Notes under the pieces: model-generated
The model's database searches: none
Told to the model about the DNA's origin: nothing
Seen by the model: only the letters and a program-made list of their open reading frames with translations
Position numbers and translations under genes: made by a program
Source of the DNA: Costus lasius
Lineage: Eukaryota; Streptophyta; Magnoliopsida; Zingiberales; Costaceae
Length of the DNA: 64,000 nt
Assembly: GCA_027563935.2 (NCBI GenBank)
Contig: JANVAS020000203.1
Coordinates: forward strand, 6,758,001-6,822,000
Direction of reading: 5' to 3'
Shown here: positions 10,978 through 23,689 of the stretch, piece after piece
Numbering within the stretch: position 1 is the stretch's first letter
Layout of the letters: each line of letters begins with the position of its first letter

Positions 10978-12592
10978 TGATGGAGGTGGGATCATTCACA
11001 AGTAAGGGTGCATTCAAACAACGCTTTAGGAAAATAATTTTTTGTATTTTAGATAAAACCCGAATTTACTCTAACGAAGTTGGAAAATATTTTTTTGTAT
11101 TTTATAAAATAGAAGAAAACAACACTAAACTATTTAGACTACCAAAAGAAATAGCAATTAAACTACCAATTGAAAGACTAGTAGGAATACTCACAGTGCG
11201 ATCCTTGAGCATAGAAGGATCGTATCGTCCCAATCTTCAACGGTCCTACTCTGATGGAAGGTATTGCATCATTACAAACAAACACAGACAAACGAGATCC
11301 ACACACACCACGGATTCATATTACAAAGCAAAACTAAGGGGGAGGTTAAGCCTCACAAGTTCCCTTAACACTTTAACTAAAGAGAAAGAGGGGGAAAGAA
11401 GGAAGCCTTGCACTTAGGGAAAGATTCCTCCAACTCCTTGCGTCACCTTTAAATAAAATTCAGATTAGTGTAGGGACAAGTTCTAGAAACCATAGATGAA
11501 AGAGGGGAAAGAACTTAGCCGATATTGAAGTCTTGTTGGTGTTGCCTTCATGCTAGCCGAAAGTGAAAGAACTATGAAGAGTCTTTGTTGCTTGCCGAGA
11601 TCAAGGTGGATGAGATCCTTTAGAGCCTCGCCAAGAGTAAGCAAAGTCCTTCAAAGGTTGGATGCGTTGAGAGCTTGAGAAGAAGGGGGGGAGAAGGGAA
11701 AGGGCTCGGCCCTTTAGAGGAGAGGGGAGGTAGAAAACTTCTTTAGGCGACACAAGCACCAATGCTAACACAAGGATTTTTTCACTAGGCAACTAATAGA
11801 CAAAGAGAGGGGAGGTTACAATTTATAGGTTCAACAAGCCATGGGCAAGGGTGACATTTCACCCTAGGCGCAAATCACAACATTATGGAGGTAATTAATG
11901 CTCAATAAAAACATTTCCATCCTCAATTTCGAATTTCAAATTCTTTCTTTCTTGTAGCCGAATTCTCTTGGGCTCCTTCCTCCTTTGCTTGGGTGAAGTG
12001 GCGCTTCTTGCATTGGATTCATTTGAATTCGAAAAACTTCCTTCAAGATGCATGGGCGGCTAGAGGCTTCCAAAGGTGGCTCCACAAATTGGGGATCTAG
12101 ATGTTGATCCCTTGATTTGTGGATCTAGATTGATCCTTGATGGCTAGGCGCATTGATGGCTCTTCACTTGGCAATTTGTGGGCTGGTTTCTCTCATTCGA
12201 AATCTTCTTCACATTAGGTGGCGCCTTGGTTAATTTGGAAGGTGGAGTTGCATTCATTATAAGCCCTTTCAACTTGAAGTCTTTAGTTGAAGTAGTTGAA
12301 GTGCCTCCTTCCATAATTGGAGCTTTACTTGAGTGGCTTAGCTTGAGCTTCCTAGCTTCTCTTGAGCTGGGCTATAACCTGCCCAATTATTGACACAAAA
12401 CCCAGTAGACTATTCTAGGAAGTAATGCATGACCAAATAAGGAAACTACACAATGCACTAGGGCTTTTATTCAAGGTAAATAAGGAAACTACCAATAAGG
12501 AAAGAAAGGTGACCTAGGATGAAAAGCCATATCTGAGGGGCTTTCTCCTAGTCCTTCCAGACCTTCTTGGGGCAGGGTTGGCCCCTCCATCA
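10978..12592 (-). repeat. CRM element 5' LTR
   Basis: Exactly 1615 bases, the same length as the 3' LTR, with about nine substitutions seen by eye (for example CCCGATC versus CCCAATC, and TTGCGCTTAGGG versus TTGCACTTAGGG). Followed by the CGAAA duplication and the remainder of the copia-A2 LTR. Confidence 0.95.
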
Positions 12593-14251
12593 CGAAAACC
12601 CTAAACGCATGCACTTCTAAAATTTGCATGGGCGGAAATAGGGATTTCGTGAAGATCGCATGTGGTATGAACATATGATTAACCTTATGTTTGCAAAGAT
12701 CAAGTTGTGATCATACCAAAGCCATTGTTTGGATGGCGACTTGGAAGCAAGAGGGCAAGCGGCTCTCCTCCAAAGTGGACGCACACAAGGTGATGATGGC
12801 TTTCTCCCTTGGCGTGAACCTTGTGCTAGCAAAGCTCTTCAAGGAGTCCTCGATGCGTGAAGGAGATGAGATGCTTTTCTTGGCTGACCGAATCTCCTTC
12901 TTGGCGTGAAGACAACCCAAGACAAGAGGAGAAGAGGTGAGAGCACGATGGCGTTCGAACGTGGGAGCGTTTTTCTTTCTCAAAGAAAAACGCCTTCCAA
13001 ATATAGTATGTTCACAACTCCACTTGAAGCCACCACTTAAAACCATCGATAACTCCTCTCCTCTTTGAACCATGTGTTCACATAAGTGAACCGGTTCAAT
13101 TTAATTCGGTTCAATTGCATTTGGTTCAAAGACCAAATCAAACCAGCATTGGTTCAGATCTTGTCAAACCAAATGGCTCAAGATCTAACCATTCATCTCT
13201 TGATGCTCCTGATCTCATCGATCAAGCATCAATTCTCTCGATCGAAGCTTACCGATCTCAAGCCCTAATCAATAAAACATGATCAGACCAGATCTCACTT
13301 ACAATCAGAGTTTGAACTCCTTTAAACTGAACCAAAACAATTCAGTCCACACAATCTGACATAAGTAAGCCATATCATCAAATTGTGCGACCCTAAGGGT
13401 TTCCTTTAATGTCGGTAACGATAACTTACGTTATCACGAACAGAGAGGGGTATCTAGCAACACATCACTGTCTCCCGATATAAAGGAAAGAGTCTTCCAA
13501 GACTACACCCAAACACAGCACAAGTGTGAATTCAATTCACTAGGCATACATGTTTCCTTTGCCACTGGATGTTCTCGTTGGACAAGCGTGTCAAGCCTGT
13601 AACTCCAACATGATGAGAGTGGTTAGATCAGATGAACATAGTCATCTGGGTATGGCCATACACTTTCACAACCATCTCATACAGGGGGCCCCTTTAGAAC
13701 ACCACACTCCAAACAAGGAGAGGCAATCCTATATCTATCACTAATGCCCTAACATGACTCATGCCCATTATCCAAGATAATCTATAACCATTATATTTCA
13801 AATGATATTGAACTACCTCAAGACAATGCCAATCCTCATTTAGAAACACAAGTGATCTCAAGTCAAAGGAAATATGCCACTTGTTTGCACATAAGGATTA
13901 TTCACATTGTGACAAGCAATTGAATATCCTAAGTAGGGTCAGTCCAGTACATCCAATGTACCTATGAGTCTACATCTTATTCCATGCTCGAAGCATCCTA
14001 TAAGATTAGAACACATATTAGTCTCAATCATATCAAGGTTGTCTCATGTTCACCAAGATATCTCGACTAAGGACAATACTACATGTCAGCCAAGCTGAAC
14101 ACCATTGAGACATTATTCAGAAGTATACATATAGCAGCAGATAATGCAACAACCTGAATAACAACCATTGCCTTCATAAATATAGAGTTTATACATGATA
14201 CTGATAACAACCCAAGGCCTCAAACATTAGCCTTAAGGGCATACCCCAACA
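12593..14251 (-). repeat. Copia-A2 3' LTR, main piece
   Basis: Resumes with CGAAAACCCTAAAC after the CRM element and ends CCCCAACA at 14251, next to the purine tract. It matches 19976-21635. Open frames inside it, such as 12711-13073, recur in the other LTR and have no recognisable domain. Confidence 0.93.
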
Positions 14252-14261
14252 ATCTCCCACT
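14252..14261 (-). promoter_or_regulatory. Polypurine tract, copia-A2
   Basis: On the minus strand AGTGGGAGAT directly precedes the 3' LTR start TGTTGGGG. It is identical to the tract in copia-A3 (23670-23679) and A4 (59881-59890). It would prime plus-strand DNA synthesis. Confidence 0.85.
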
Positions 14262-14271
14262 TGCACTTAAT

Positions 14272-17200
14272 CTAATGGTTGAGAAATCTCAAACCCATAT
14301 TATTACAGTGCTTCTCATGCTTCTGCTGCGCCAGAGGCTTTGTAAGCGGGTCAGCTAGATTGTCATCTGTATGAACCTTGCAGATCTTGATCTCTCCACG
14401 ATCTATGATCTCACGGATCAAATGAAACCTTCTCTGTATGTGCTTGGACTTCTGGTGTGACCGTGGTTCCTTTGCTTGTGCTATTGCTCCAGTGTTATCA
14501 CAGAAGATAACCAAAGGATCTGCACTCGAAGGAACAACACCAAGTTCCTGAACGAACTTACGAATCCATACTGCCTCCTTTGATGCTTCTGAGGCTGCAA
14601 CATACTCGGCTTCTGTTGTGGAAGCAGCAACAATTGATTGTTTGAAACTTTTCCACACCACTGCTCCTCCATTAAAGCTAAAAACATAGCCTGATTGCGA
14701 TCGGAAATCATCCTGGTCAGATTGGAACGAAGCGTCAGTATATCCTTCAATACTGAGTTCTTCCTGACCTCCATATATCAAGAACATATCTTTGGTCCTC
14801 CGAAGATATTTCAAAATGTTCTTGACTGCAATCCAGTGTGCCTTACCTGGATTACTTTGGAATCGACTGGTCACGCTTAACCCGTAAGCGACGTCTGGGC
14901 GAGTACACAACATCGCATACATAATGGACCCAATAGCCGAAGCATAAGGCATGTTGTCCATTTCATCTTTTTCAGACTGTGTTTGAGGACACTGGCTCTT
15001 CGAAAGATTCAGACCATGTCTGACTGGAAGATTTCCTCTTTTAGAATTTTCTAAATGGAATCTCTCCAGGACTTTATCAATGTAAGTACTCTGGCACAGC
15101 CCGAGAAGCCTCTTAGATCTATCTCTGTAGATCCGCACACCTAATACATAGGCTGCTTCTCCTAAATCTTTCATCTGGAAACATTTTCTTAACCATGCTT
15201 TGACGGCATGCAGTTCAGGAATATCGTTTCCAATGATCAAGATGTCATCGACGTAGAGGACTAGGAAAGTAATCACGCTCCCACTAAACCTCTTATATAC
15301 ACACGGGTCATCTTCATTTTTGATGAAACCAAATTCACAGATTGATTCATCAAAACGAATATTCCAGCTTCTCGATGCTTGTTTAAGTCCATAAATGGAC
15401 TTCTTTAATATGCATATTTTATGACGATCTGATGGATTGATGAAACCTTCAGGTTGTGTCATATACACATCCTCTTCTAGTTTTCCATTAAGGAAAGCGG
15501 TTTTCACATCCATTTGCCAGATCTCATAATCATAATATGCTGCTATCGCGAGAATAATCCGAATAGACTTGAACATGGCTACAGGAGAGAAAGTTTCATC
15601 ATAATCTATCCCGTAGATTTGTTTGAAACCTTTCGCAACTAGCCTGCCTTTATAGGTAACCACGTTACCATCCATGTCAATCTTCTTTTTGAAGATCCTC
15701 TTACAGCCTATAGGGATTACTCCCTGAGGCGGATCAACCAAATCCCAGACTTGGTTATCTGACATGGAGTCCATCTCGGCTCGCATAGCTTCAAGCCATC
15801 TTGCTGATTCCGGTCCACTGACCGCATCCGCATAAGTGAGGGGTTCATCATCAATGATGTAGACTCCGTCATAGCGCTCAGGCTGTCGACGGATCCTTCC
15901 CGATCTTCGCGGTTCCCGTGATATCTGAGTCTCAGGTTGTTCAGTAACCTGTTCTATTGGCTCAGGCTCATCCAACTGAGTTTGACTTCTTTGTCCTTCT
16001 TCTAGATTCTCATCCAGCTTTATTTCTCTCCCACTGGCCTCTTGCAGAAGAAATTCCTTCTCAAGAAAAATAGCCGTACGAGCAACAAATACTTTGTTCT
16101 CCTTGGGATCGAAGAAATAATAACCCTTAGTTTCTTTAGGGTAACCGACAAAGATACATTTATCAGATCTGCTCTCCAGTTTCCCAGAGGCGAGCTTTTT
16201 GACATAAGCCTCGCAACCCCAGATTTTAATAAATGTCAAGCTCGGCTGTTTCCCATACCATAACTCATATGGAGTCTTTGAAACGGCCTTGGATGGCACT
16301 CGGTTTAGTACCTTTGCAGCTGTTTCCAGTGCAAATCCCCAAAAGGAGTAAGGTAAAGTAGCCTGACTCATCATTGAACGAACCATATCCAATAAGGTTC
16401 TATTTCTCCTCTCGGACACACCATTCCATTGTGGTGTTCCTGGCGGAGTGAGCTGTGAGATAATCCCACACTCCTTCAGATAGTCAGTAAACTCTCGACT
16501 CAAGTATTCTCCACCTCGATCTGAATGAAGTGCCTTGATATTTCGGCCTAACTGATTCTGTACTTCATTTTTGAACTCTTTGAACTTGTCAAAAGATTCA
16601 CTCTTATGTCTCATAAGATAGACATAACCGTATCTACTGAAATCATCAGTAAAAGTAATGAAGTATAAATAGCCACCTCTGGCATGTTTACTAAATGGCC
16701 CACACACATCACTGTGAATGAGGTCAAGTAAACCTGAAGCCCTTTGACCTTTATTAGAAAAAGGAGACTTCGTCATTTTACCCATTAAACAAGCTTTGCA
16801 TGTATCAAGCTCCTCATAGGAGAATGATCCCAGCAGTCCATGGTCATGCAACCGCTTAATGCGCTTCTTGTTAATATGGCCTAAACGACTATGCCATAGC
16901 AAGGTGCTGTCATCAGCATACTTGGCTTTCTTATTATCAATTTGTTGTACAGAACATTCCATGTCCAACATGAATAACCCATTGTTAATCGACCCAGTAG
17001 CATAAACAATATTATCAAATGAAATACAACACTTTAAAGTTTTGCATTCAAAGGAAAACCCTTTCCTGACAAGAGCAGGAATAGAGATAATATTCTTAGT
17101 TATGCTCGGTACAAAATAACAATTGTCCAGTTCTAATACAAGACCAGATGGTAAAGAGATGTTATATTGTCCTACAGCAACAGCAGCAACCCGTGCCCCG

Positions 17201-18126
17201 TTTCCAACTCGTAGGTCCACCTCATGCTGTCCCACCTGTCTTCTTCTCTTGAGTTCCTGTACATTTGAACAAATGTGAACTCCACATGAAGTGTCCAACA
17301 CCCATGAAATAGAAGAAGATACCATGACTTCAGTCACAAAAATACCTGAGCCAGAAGCCAAAGGCTTGCTTCCCTTCTTATCTCCTTGGAGCGCTTTACA
17401 GTCCTTCTTCCAGTGACCCAGCTGGCCACAATGGAAGCATCTGTTGTCCTTCGACCGCTTCATCTTTTGTTTCAGAGCCTTGTTATAGCTCTTGATAGGG
17501 GCTTTGCCCTTCTTCCCCTTCTTCTTGTTCCTTGAAGGAACCATCAAGACAGGGGATGAAGGCTTTCCCTTTTCAAGAGTCTGCTCTGTAGTACAGAGCA
17601 TGTTCAGTAACTCTGCCGGTGTACAGTCGATCTTGTTCATATTAAAATTAATGATGAACGGATCGAAAGAGATCGGGAGAGACTGCAAGATAATGTCTAC
17701 AACAAGTTCCTGATTGATGGTGTGTCCCAGTTTCTCTAGAGCCTCTTTGTACCCAATCATCTTGAGTACGTGAGCTCCCACTGGACTCCCTTCAGTCAGT
17801 TTGCTCTGAAAGAAAAGTTTTATCAAGTTATAGCGTTATGTCCTTGCCTGTGCAGCATACAGCATTTTGAGATTTGCTATAATTTCAATAGCAGATAAAT
17901 CCTCATGCTGACGCTGTAGCTTTGGCGTCATAGACGCAAGCATAAGGCAAGCGGCATCCCGAACCGCCCTTGCGGCGTTCGCAGCGGGTTGAGGCGGTAT
18001 TGCCGTCTCAAGGACATACAGCTTCCTCTCAGCCTTAAGAACAATCTTAAGGTGTCCGTACCAGTCTGAGAAGTTTGGCCCAGCAAACTTCTCCCTTTCC
18101 AGTAAGGATCGCACATTGAACCCTGT
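14272..18126 (-). pseudogene. gag-pol: Copia-A2 Gag-Pol polyprotein, broken near its start
   Basis: From codon 17826 to 14272 there is one long open frame with, in order: a zinc knuckle (CFHCGQLGHWKKDC), a protease with DTS at the catalytic site, the H-H-C-C and D-D-E integrase, RT with YVDD, and RNase H ending TEAEY...LADPLTKPL. The N-terminal part is damaged. The position of the usual ATG (18126-18124) reads ACA. Eleven residues between AVRDA and ACLML are missing, a 33-nt in-frame deletion compared with A3. An in-frame TAA lies at 17838-17836 where A3 has a Glu codon. An ORF from 17826 would lack the first ~110 residues of Gag. A transcript could still give Pol, but a working Gag is unlikely. 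Confidence 0.93.
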
Positions 18127-19946
18127 GGTGTTCGTTGCTGTAGGAATCTACAATATAGCAAGAACAACAAGGTCAGTATCCATGTTAGAATCATTCCAGG
18201 ACTTAAGAGTGATTCTTTTCTCACTATTTTATCTGACTGAAAAATCCAATAAAACAGTCCGAAAGAGTAAAACTCTTTTAGTGAGATGGGATCCAGATAT
18301 CATACTTGGTCTCCGCGTCCCGCTCAGGTGAGATAAGATGCACAAAGAGTTCAAGCACTAATCACTGGTAGGCTATGCATGCCAATCGCCAACCCGTGCG
18401 ATTCCCCTTCATCTAGGCAATCCAGAAGACTGTGCCAACTAAGTTGGTACAACACAGTTTCTGATTCCACAGATGGCTGCCGCCATATAGCTAACATATG
18501 CTCAATATGTAGCCTACATGGTCAAGCTGACCTGACCTACTCCCTGGACCACCACGTGCTATGCTGAGCAACGAGAAGCGATAAATCCCTTCTCTGTAAC
18601 ACGCAGGTGTAACCACACACCGTCTGAAGATAGCTGGGCGTGCCCACTGAGTGGGTACAACACGGCCCCAACGATAGTCAGAACAGTGAGGTTTCACGGC
18701 AGAAGGCTTACGTGCTTGATATTTAACGTTGGATTTTAACGGTCCTTTTATCTTCTTACTAGCATGCATATCCTATGGTGATAGCAGAAGATTAACTCAT
18801 GCAAGTGCTAATATTACTTAAACAGTAAATAGAAAGCACAATGATCTTATGTGGTAAACGCCCATTAAGCCTAAGTAAAACCCTAGTTTTACACAAGTCT
18901 TCACTTGAGCTCTTCATGGGTCTTTTGCACTTCATCTGGCCCAGCCCGAGCCCAAGCGCCCTCTGCAGTCCAAATGCATGCGCCCACCAGACTGGTTGCG
19001 CCTGTTCTAGAGTCGAACTCTAGACCTCCCACCTGGTGAAGCCACTTGCTGCAAGCGCCTCTGCCATGTGTGCTCTGTGCTCATGTCTGATTAATTTACA
19101 TTTTAATCTATCTAGACTTGATTTGACTCGCAGGTCAATTACACATTAACATAAATTGAAATGTGATTCGCAGATCACAATAATAATTTACAATTAATTA
19201 ATCCAGGCACGCAGGCCCCAGCACAGCACACAAATAGGGCAGCCCACATAAGATGAAATAGACATCCAATCAGGTTAAACAAACAACATGTGATCCAAAC
19301 AGGAAAGTAAAATTTTGAAAAACCCCATGGTATCAATTTTATTTCCTTATGTGCCCTACTACATTACAACGGTCCATTAATAGGGATCCACTCATCAGAC
19401 CAAGTCAGACCCACTGCCCTTGCATGCACCAAGTCATAACTGACTTGCGTCGACCTCATGGTCAACAATGCATGCCTTAAGGGCTGAACGTCCCACATGA
19501 TTTCTGGCAAGCGGGTGTGACCCCGGGCCTTAATCATGATCGTTCACTGGTTGCCTCAATCAGACATCGCTACACGCCTTTCTGCAGTCGACCTATAGCC
19601 ACCTCATGCTTGCGCATAGGTGCTATCTGGTCGACCCATCTAGGCTGTCAGATGGTCTGATCAGGCTGTTGGGTCCAGACTAGACTGACGACTTCAACCC
19701 TAGTAACCCGTCTAAGTATTTCAAGTAGGCGCCGATAGATCTATATGGAATCGCGCATGAAATAAATATTGTTTGAAAACAACTATGAAACATGCGCAAA
19801 CTTCTTATAACAATGATACATGCACAAACATTTTATGTAAACATAGCATCAAGTAAGCGCATGTAACAGTGAAGAAGATCTATCCTATAACCCAAGCATG
19901 GATCACAATCACATCAGGGCAATCATATGAATCTTACCGAAACTAT
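18127..19946 (-). other. Copia-A2 untranslated leader
   Basis: About 1.8 kb between primer site and gag, aligned with the leaders of copia-A3 and A4. It has no convincing coding capacity. It includes the two conserved bulged hairpins (18427-18455 and 18639-18664). Confidence 0.8.
18427..18664 (-). promoter_or_regulatory. Paired bulged hairpins in copia-A2 leader
   Basis: The plus strand has CCAACTAAGTTGG (18435-18447) and CCCACTGAGTGGG (18643-18655), 208 bases apart, each flanked by a 5-base bulge (TACAA on the plus strand) and a CACAG or CACGG lower stem. The sites and spacing are the same in A3 and A4. Role unknown; RNA dimerisation or packaging is possible. Confidence 0.6.
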
Positions 19947-19958
19947 GCTCTGATACCA
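19947..19958 (-). promoter_or_regulatory. Primer-binding site, copia-A2
   Basis: On the minus strand TGGTATCAGAGC, the initiator-Met tRNA site, two bases from the 5' LTR end. Confidence 0.9.
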
Positions 19959-19960
19959 AT

Positions 19961-21635
19961 TGTAAGGGGGGGGGGGCGAAAACCCTAAACGCATGCACTT
20001 CTAAAATTTGCATGGGCGGAAATAGGGATTTCGTGAAGATCGCATGTGGTATGAACATATGATTAACCTTATGTTTGCAAAGATCAAGTTGTGATCTTAC
20101 CAAAGCCATTGTTTGGATGGCGACTTGGAAGAAAGAGGGCAAGCGGCTCTCCTCCAAAGTGGACGCACACAAGGTGATGATGGCTTTCTCCCTTGGCGTG
20201 AACCTTGTGCTAGCAAAGCTCTTCAAGGAGTCCTCGATGCGTGAAGGAGATGAGATGCTTTTCTTGGCTGACCGAATCTCCTTCTTGGCGTGAAGACAAC
20301 CCAAGACGAGAGGAGAAGAGGCGAGAGCACGATGGCGTTCGAACGTGGGAGCGTTTTTCTTTCTCAAAGAAAAACGCCTTCCAAATATAGTATGTTCACA
20401 ACTCCACTTGAAGCCACCACTTAAAACCATCGATAACTCCTCTCCTCTTTGAACCATGTGTTCACATAAGTGAACCGGTTCAATTTAATTCGGTTCAATT
20501 GCATTTGGTTCAAAGACCAAATCAAACCAGCATTGGTTCAGATCTTGTCAAACCAAATGGCTCAAGATCTAACCATTCATCTCTTGATGCTCCTGATCTC
20601 ATCGATCAAGCATCAATTCTCTCGATCGAAGCTTACCGATCTCAAGCCCTAATCAATAAAACATGATCAGACCAGATCTCACTTACAATCAGAGTTTAAA
20701 CTCCTTTAAACTGAACCAAAATAATTCAGTCCACACGATCTGACATAAGTAAGCCATATCATCAAATTGTGCGACCCTAAGGGTTTCCTTTAATGTCGGT
20801 AACAATAACTTACATTATCACGAACAGAGAGGGGTATCTAGCAACACATCACTGTCTCCCGATATAAAGGAAAGAGTCTTCCAAGACTACACCCAAACAC
20901 AGCACAAGTGTGAATTCAATTCACTAGGCATACATGTTTCCTTTGCCACTGGATGTTCTCGTTGGACAAGCGTGTCAAGCCTGTAACTCCAACATGATGA
21001 GAGTGGTTAGATCAGATGAACATAGTCATCTGGGTATGGCCATACACTTTCACAACCATCTCATACAGGGGGCCCCTTTAGAACACCACACTCCAAACAA
21101 GGAGAGGCAATCCTATATCTATCACTAATGCCCTAACATGACTCATGCCCATTATCCAAGATAATCGATAACCATTATATTTCAAATGATATTGAACTAC
21201 CTCAAGACAATGCCAATCCTCATTTAGAAACACAAGTGATCTCAAGTCAAAGGAAATATGCCACTTGTTTGCACATAAGGATTATTCACATTGTGACAAG
21301 CAATTGAATATCCTAAGTAGGGTCAGTCCAGTACATCCAATGTACCTATGAGTCTACATCTTATTCCATGCTCGAAGCATCCTATAAGATTAGAACACAT
21401 ATTAGTCTCAATCATATCAAGGTTGTCTCATGTTCACTAAGATATCTCGACTAAGGACAATACTACATGTCAGCCAAGCTGAACACCATTGAGACATTAT
21501 TCAGAAGTATACATATAGCAGCAGATAATGCAACAACCTAAATAACAACCATTGCCTTCATAAACATAGAGTTTATACATGATACTGATAACAACCCAAG
21601 GCCTCAAACATTAGCCTTAAGGGCATACCCCAACA
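19961..21635 (-). repeat. Copia-A2 5' LTR
   Basis: 1675 bases from TGTAAGGGG to CCCCAACA. It differs from the other A2 LTR at about a dozen places by eye and in the length of the G run. The U3 part is shared with A3, A4 and the LTR at 1-1469; the U5 part is less similar. Confidence 0.95.
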
Positions 21636-21950
21636 GACTTTTCCAACAAAAATGGCACTCAGAGCAACAATCACTTGTTCTTCTATGGGTCTGTAGAAAT
21701 CAGTATCCCTAAGTCACTTTAGGATACTCCACTTACACTTATCAGGTCTTGATTCTATGTCTATAGAACCTCAGATGTAGACCCGAATTCTCTCATCTTT
21801 AGATCTTGATAATTAGTCATGTTATCTCCTTTCTTGGAGATACATTTAAGATGGAATAAAGTTCAGTATCAAAGAAGCTATCCGCATAACCTTAGAAGAG
21901 ATATGACTTTCATTTCCTCCCACTTGAACCACCTACCTAAGTGTTCTAGG
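21636..21950 (-). pseudogene. Old copia-B pol remnant: integrase C-terminal region
   Basis: The minus strand, starting near 21750, reads RPDKCKWS...RDTDFYRPIEEQVIVALSAIFVGKVF with a stop inside. It aligns almost residue by residue with the RSDKCIFVG...KGYYFFDPKENKVFVARTAIFLEKEF block of copia-A Pol. Towards 21950 a frame with PPRTLR and GGNES fits the PPGTPQWNG...SERRN integrase block and continues across copia-A3 at 31084. Several stops and frameshifts make it non-functional. Confidence 0.75.
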
Positions 21951-23669
21951 TGTAGGGTCCCCTTCAAGGGGGAGCGCAAGCATGTGAAACCCCTTTCAAG
22001 AGGGGGGCGAAAACACTAAAGGGGGTGGCGCATAACTTTGATAGCGGAAGCATGTGTTTTCAACGATTTTAGCATGAGCATATGATCAACTTGAATGAGT
22101 TAGATCTATACCATAGCCATAGAGTTGGAGGTCGGCTTGGAAGAAGAGATCGAATAGGGGTCTCCTCCACAAGATGCGCACACAAGATGAGGATGCGCTC
22201 ACTTCCTTGGTGCTCCTTGTGCTAGCAAGGTTCCAAGAGTTGTCCTTGATCGAGTAAAGAGAAGAGATGATCACTTCCTTTGGTTGGCCGGTCCTTCTCT
22301 TGTCGTCCACACCCAAATTCTCTCAAGTCTCATCGAGCAAGAGCAAGGAGACAAGAGTTCAATGAGCCTTCAAGCCGTTTTGGCGTTTCAAGGAGACATG
22401 CGCTCAATGACTTTCCAAAAATGGAAAATCCATTAAGCCATGCGTTCTCACTTCTAGCAAACCGCCCAAAACGCTTTATGGATCGAACCATGGGTTCACC
22501 CATGTGAACCGGTTCAATCCAAATTGGTCCAAACCAATTTGGTTCAAAGACCAAACCAAGCCAATCGGTCTAGATCAACCAAACCCTAAGGTTTCCAATC
22601 TAACCGTTCATCTCATGATGCTCTTGATCTCACCGATCTTGCATCAATACTCTCGATCGAAGCTTACCGATCTCAAGCCCTAATCAATCAAACATGATCA
22701 GACTGGATCTCACTTACAATCAGAGTTTAAACTCCTTTAAACTGAACCGAAACAATTCAGTCCACACGATCTGACTCAAGTAAGCCATATCATCAAATTG
22801 TGCGACCCTGAGGGTTTCCTTTAAATGTCGGTAATGATAACTTACGTTATCACGATCAGTGAGGGGTATCTAGCAACACATCACTGTCTCCCGATATAAA
22901 AGAAAGAGTCTTCCAAGACTACACCCAAACCACAGCATAAGTGTGAATCAAACTCACGAGGCATGCATGTTTCCTTTGCCACTGGATGTTCTTATTGGAC
23001 AAGCATGTCAAGCCTGTAACTCCAATATGATGAGCATGATTAGATCAGATGATCATAGTCATCTGGGTATGGCCATACACTATCTCAATCATCTCATACA
23101 GGGGGGCCCTTTAGAACATCACACTCCTTGAACAAGGAGACGGCAATCCTTTATCTATCACTAGTGTCCTAACCTGACTCAAGCTCATCATCCAAGATAG
23201 TCTATAATCATTATGTTTCAAATGATATTGAACTACCTCAAAACAATGACAATCATCATTTAGAAACACAAGTGATCTCAAGTCGAAGGACATGTGCCAC
23301 TTGCTGCTATCAAGGATTATTCACATTGTGACAAACAATTGAATATCCTAGAAGGGTCTGTCCAGTACATCCAATGTACCCATGATTCTACATCTTATTC
23401 TATGCTCGAAGCATCCTATAAGATTAGCACACATATTAGTCTCAATCATATCAAGGCTGTCTCATGTTCACCAAGATATCTCGACTAAGGACATAGAGCC
23501 TGTCAGCCTAGCTGAACAGCTTTGAGACATTATTCAGTAGTACACTTATTATTGCAGACAAGGTAACAACCTGAATAATAACCATGCCTTTATAAACATA
23601 AGAGTTTATTACATGATACTTATACAATCCCAAGGCCTCAAACATTAGCCTTAAGGGCATACTCCAACA
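21951..23669 (-). repeat. Copia-A3 3' LTR
   Basis: 1719 bases, TGTAGGGTCC to CTCCAACA. The U5 end carries GGGGAGCGCAAGCATGTG and a second AGAGGGGGGCGAAAAC block, unlike the A2 and A4 LTRs. Confidence 0.95.
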
Positions 23670-23679
23670 ATCTCCCACT
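23670..23679 (-). promoter_or_regulatory. Polypurine tract, copia-A3
   Basis: Minus strand AGTGGGAGAT immediately before the 3' LTR. Confidence 0.85.
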
Positions 23680-23689
23680 TGCACTTAAT

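Larger units (their letters stand above)
4559..12592 (-). mobile_element. CRM-type chromovirus (Ty3/gypsy) retrotransposon, complete
   Basis: Two 1615-bp LTRs (4559-6173 and 10978-12592) share the 9-bp terminal repeat TGATGGAGG/CCTCCATCA, and the element is flanked by the duplication CGAAA (4554-4558 and 12593-12597). The internal part has a primer site, a leader and one Gag-Pol frame in the order Gag, PR, RT, RNase H, IN. RT and IN sequence resembles the centromeric retrotransposon (CRM) clade as I know it. I count about nine LTR differences by eye, so the insertion is recent. It lies inside the copia-A2 3' LTR. Confidence 0.93.
4536..21635 (-). mobile_element. Copia-A2 retrotransposon, split by the CRM element
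   Basis: Flanked by the perfect duplication GACTT (4531-4535 and 21636-21640). Minus-strand order: 5' LTR 19961-21635, primer site 19947-19958, leader, gag-pol 18126-14272, purine tract 14261-14252, and a 3' LTR split into 14251-12593 and 4558-4536 by the CRM insertion. Without the CRM element and its duplication it is about 9.06 kb, the same as copia-A4. By eye the two LTRs differ at roughly a dozen positions plus a G-run of 13 versus 11. Confidence 0.95.

Noticed and set aside
19909..20457. 182-codon minus-strand frame
   Set aside because: It spans the LTR/leader border of copia-A2, and the partner LTR shows a shorter version only. This is chance reading of repeat DNA.
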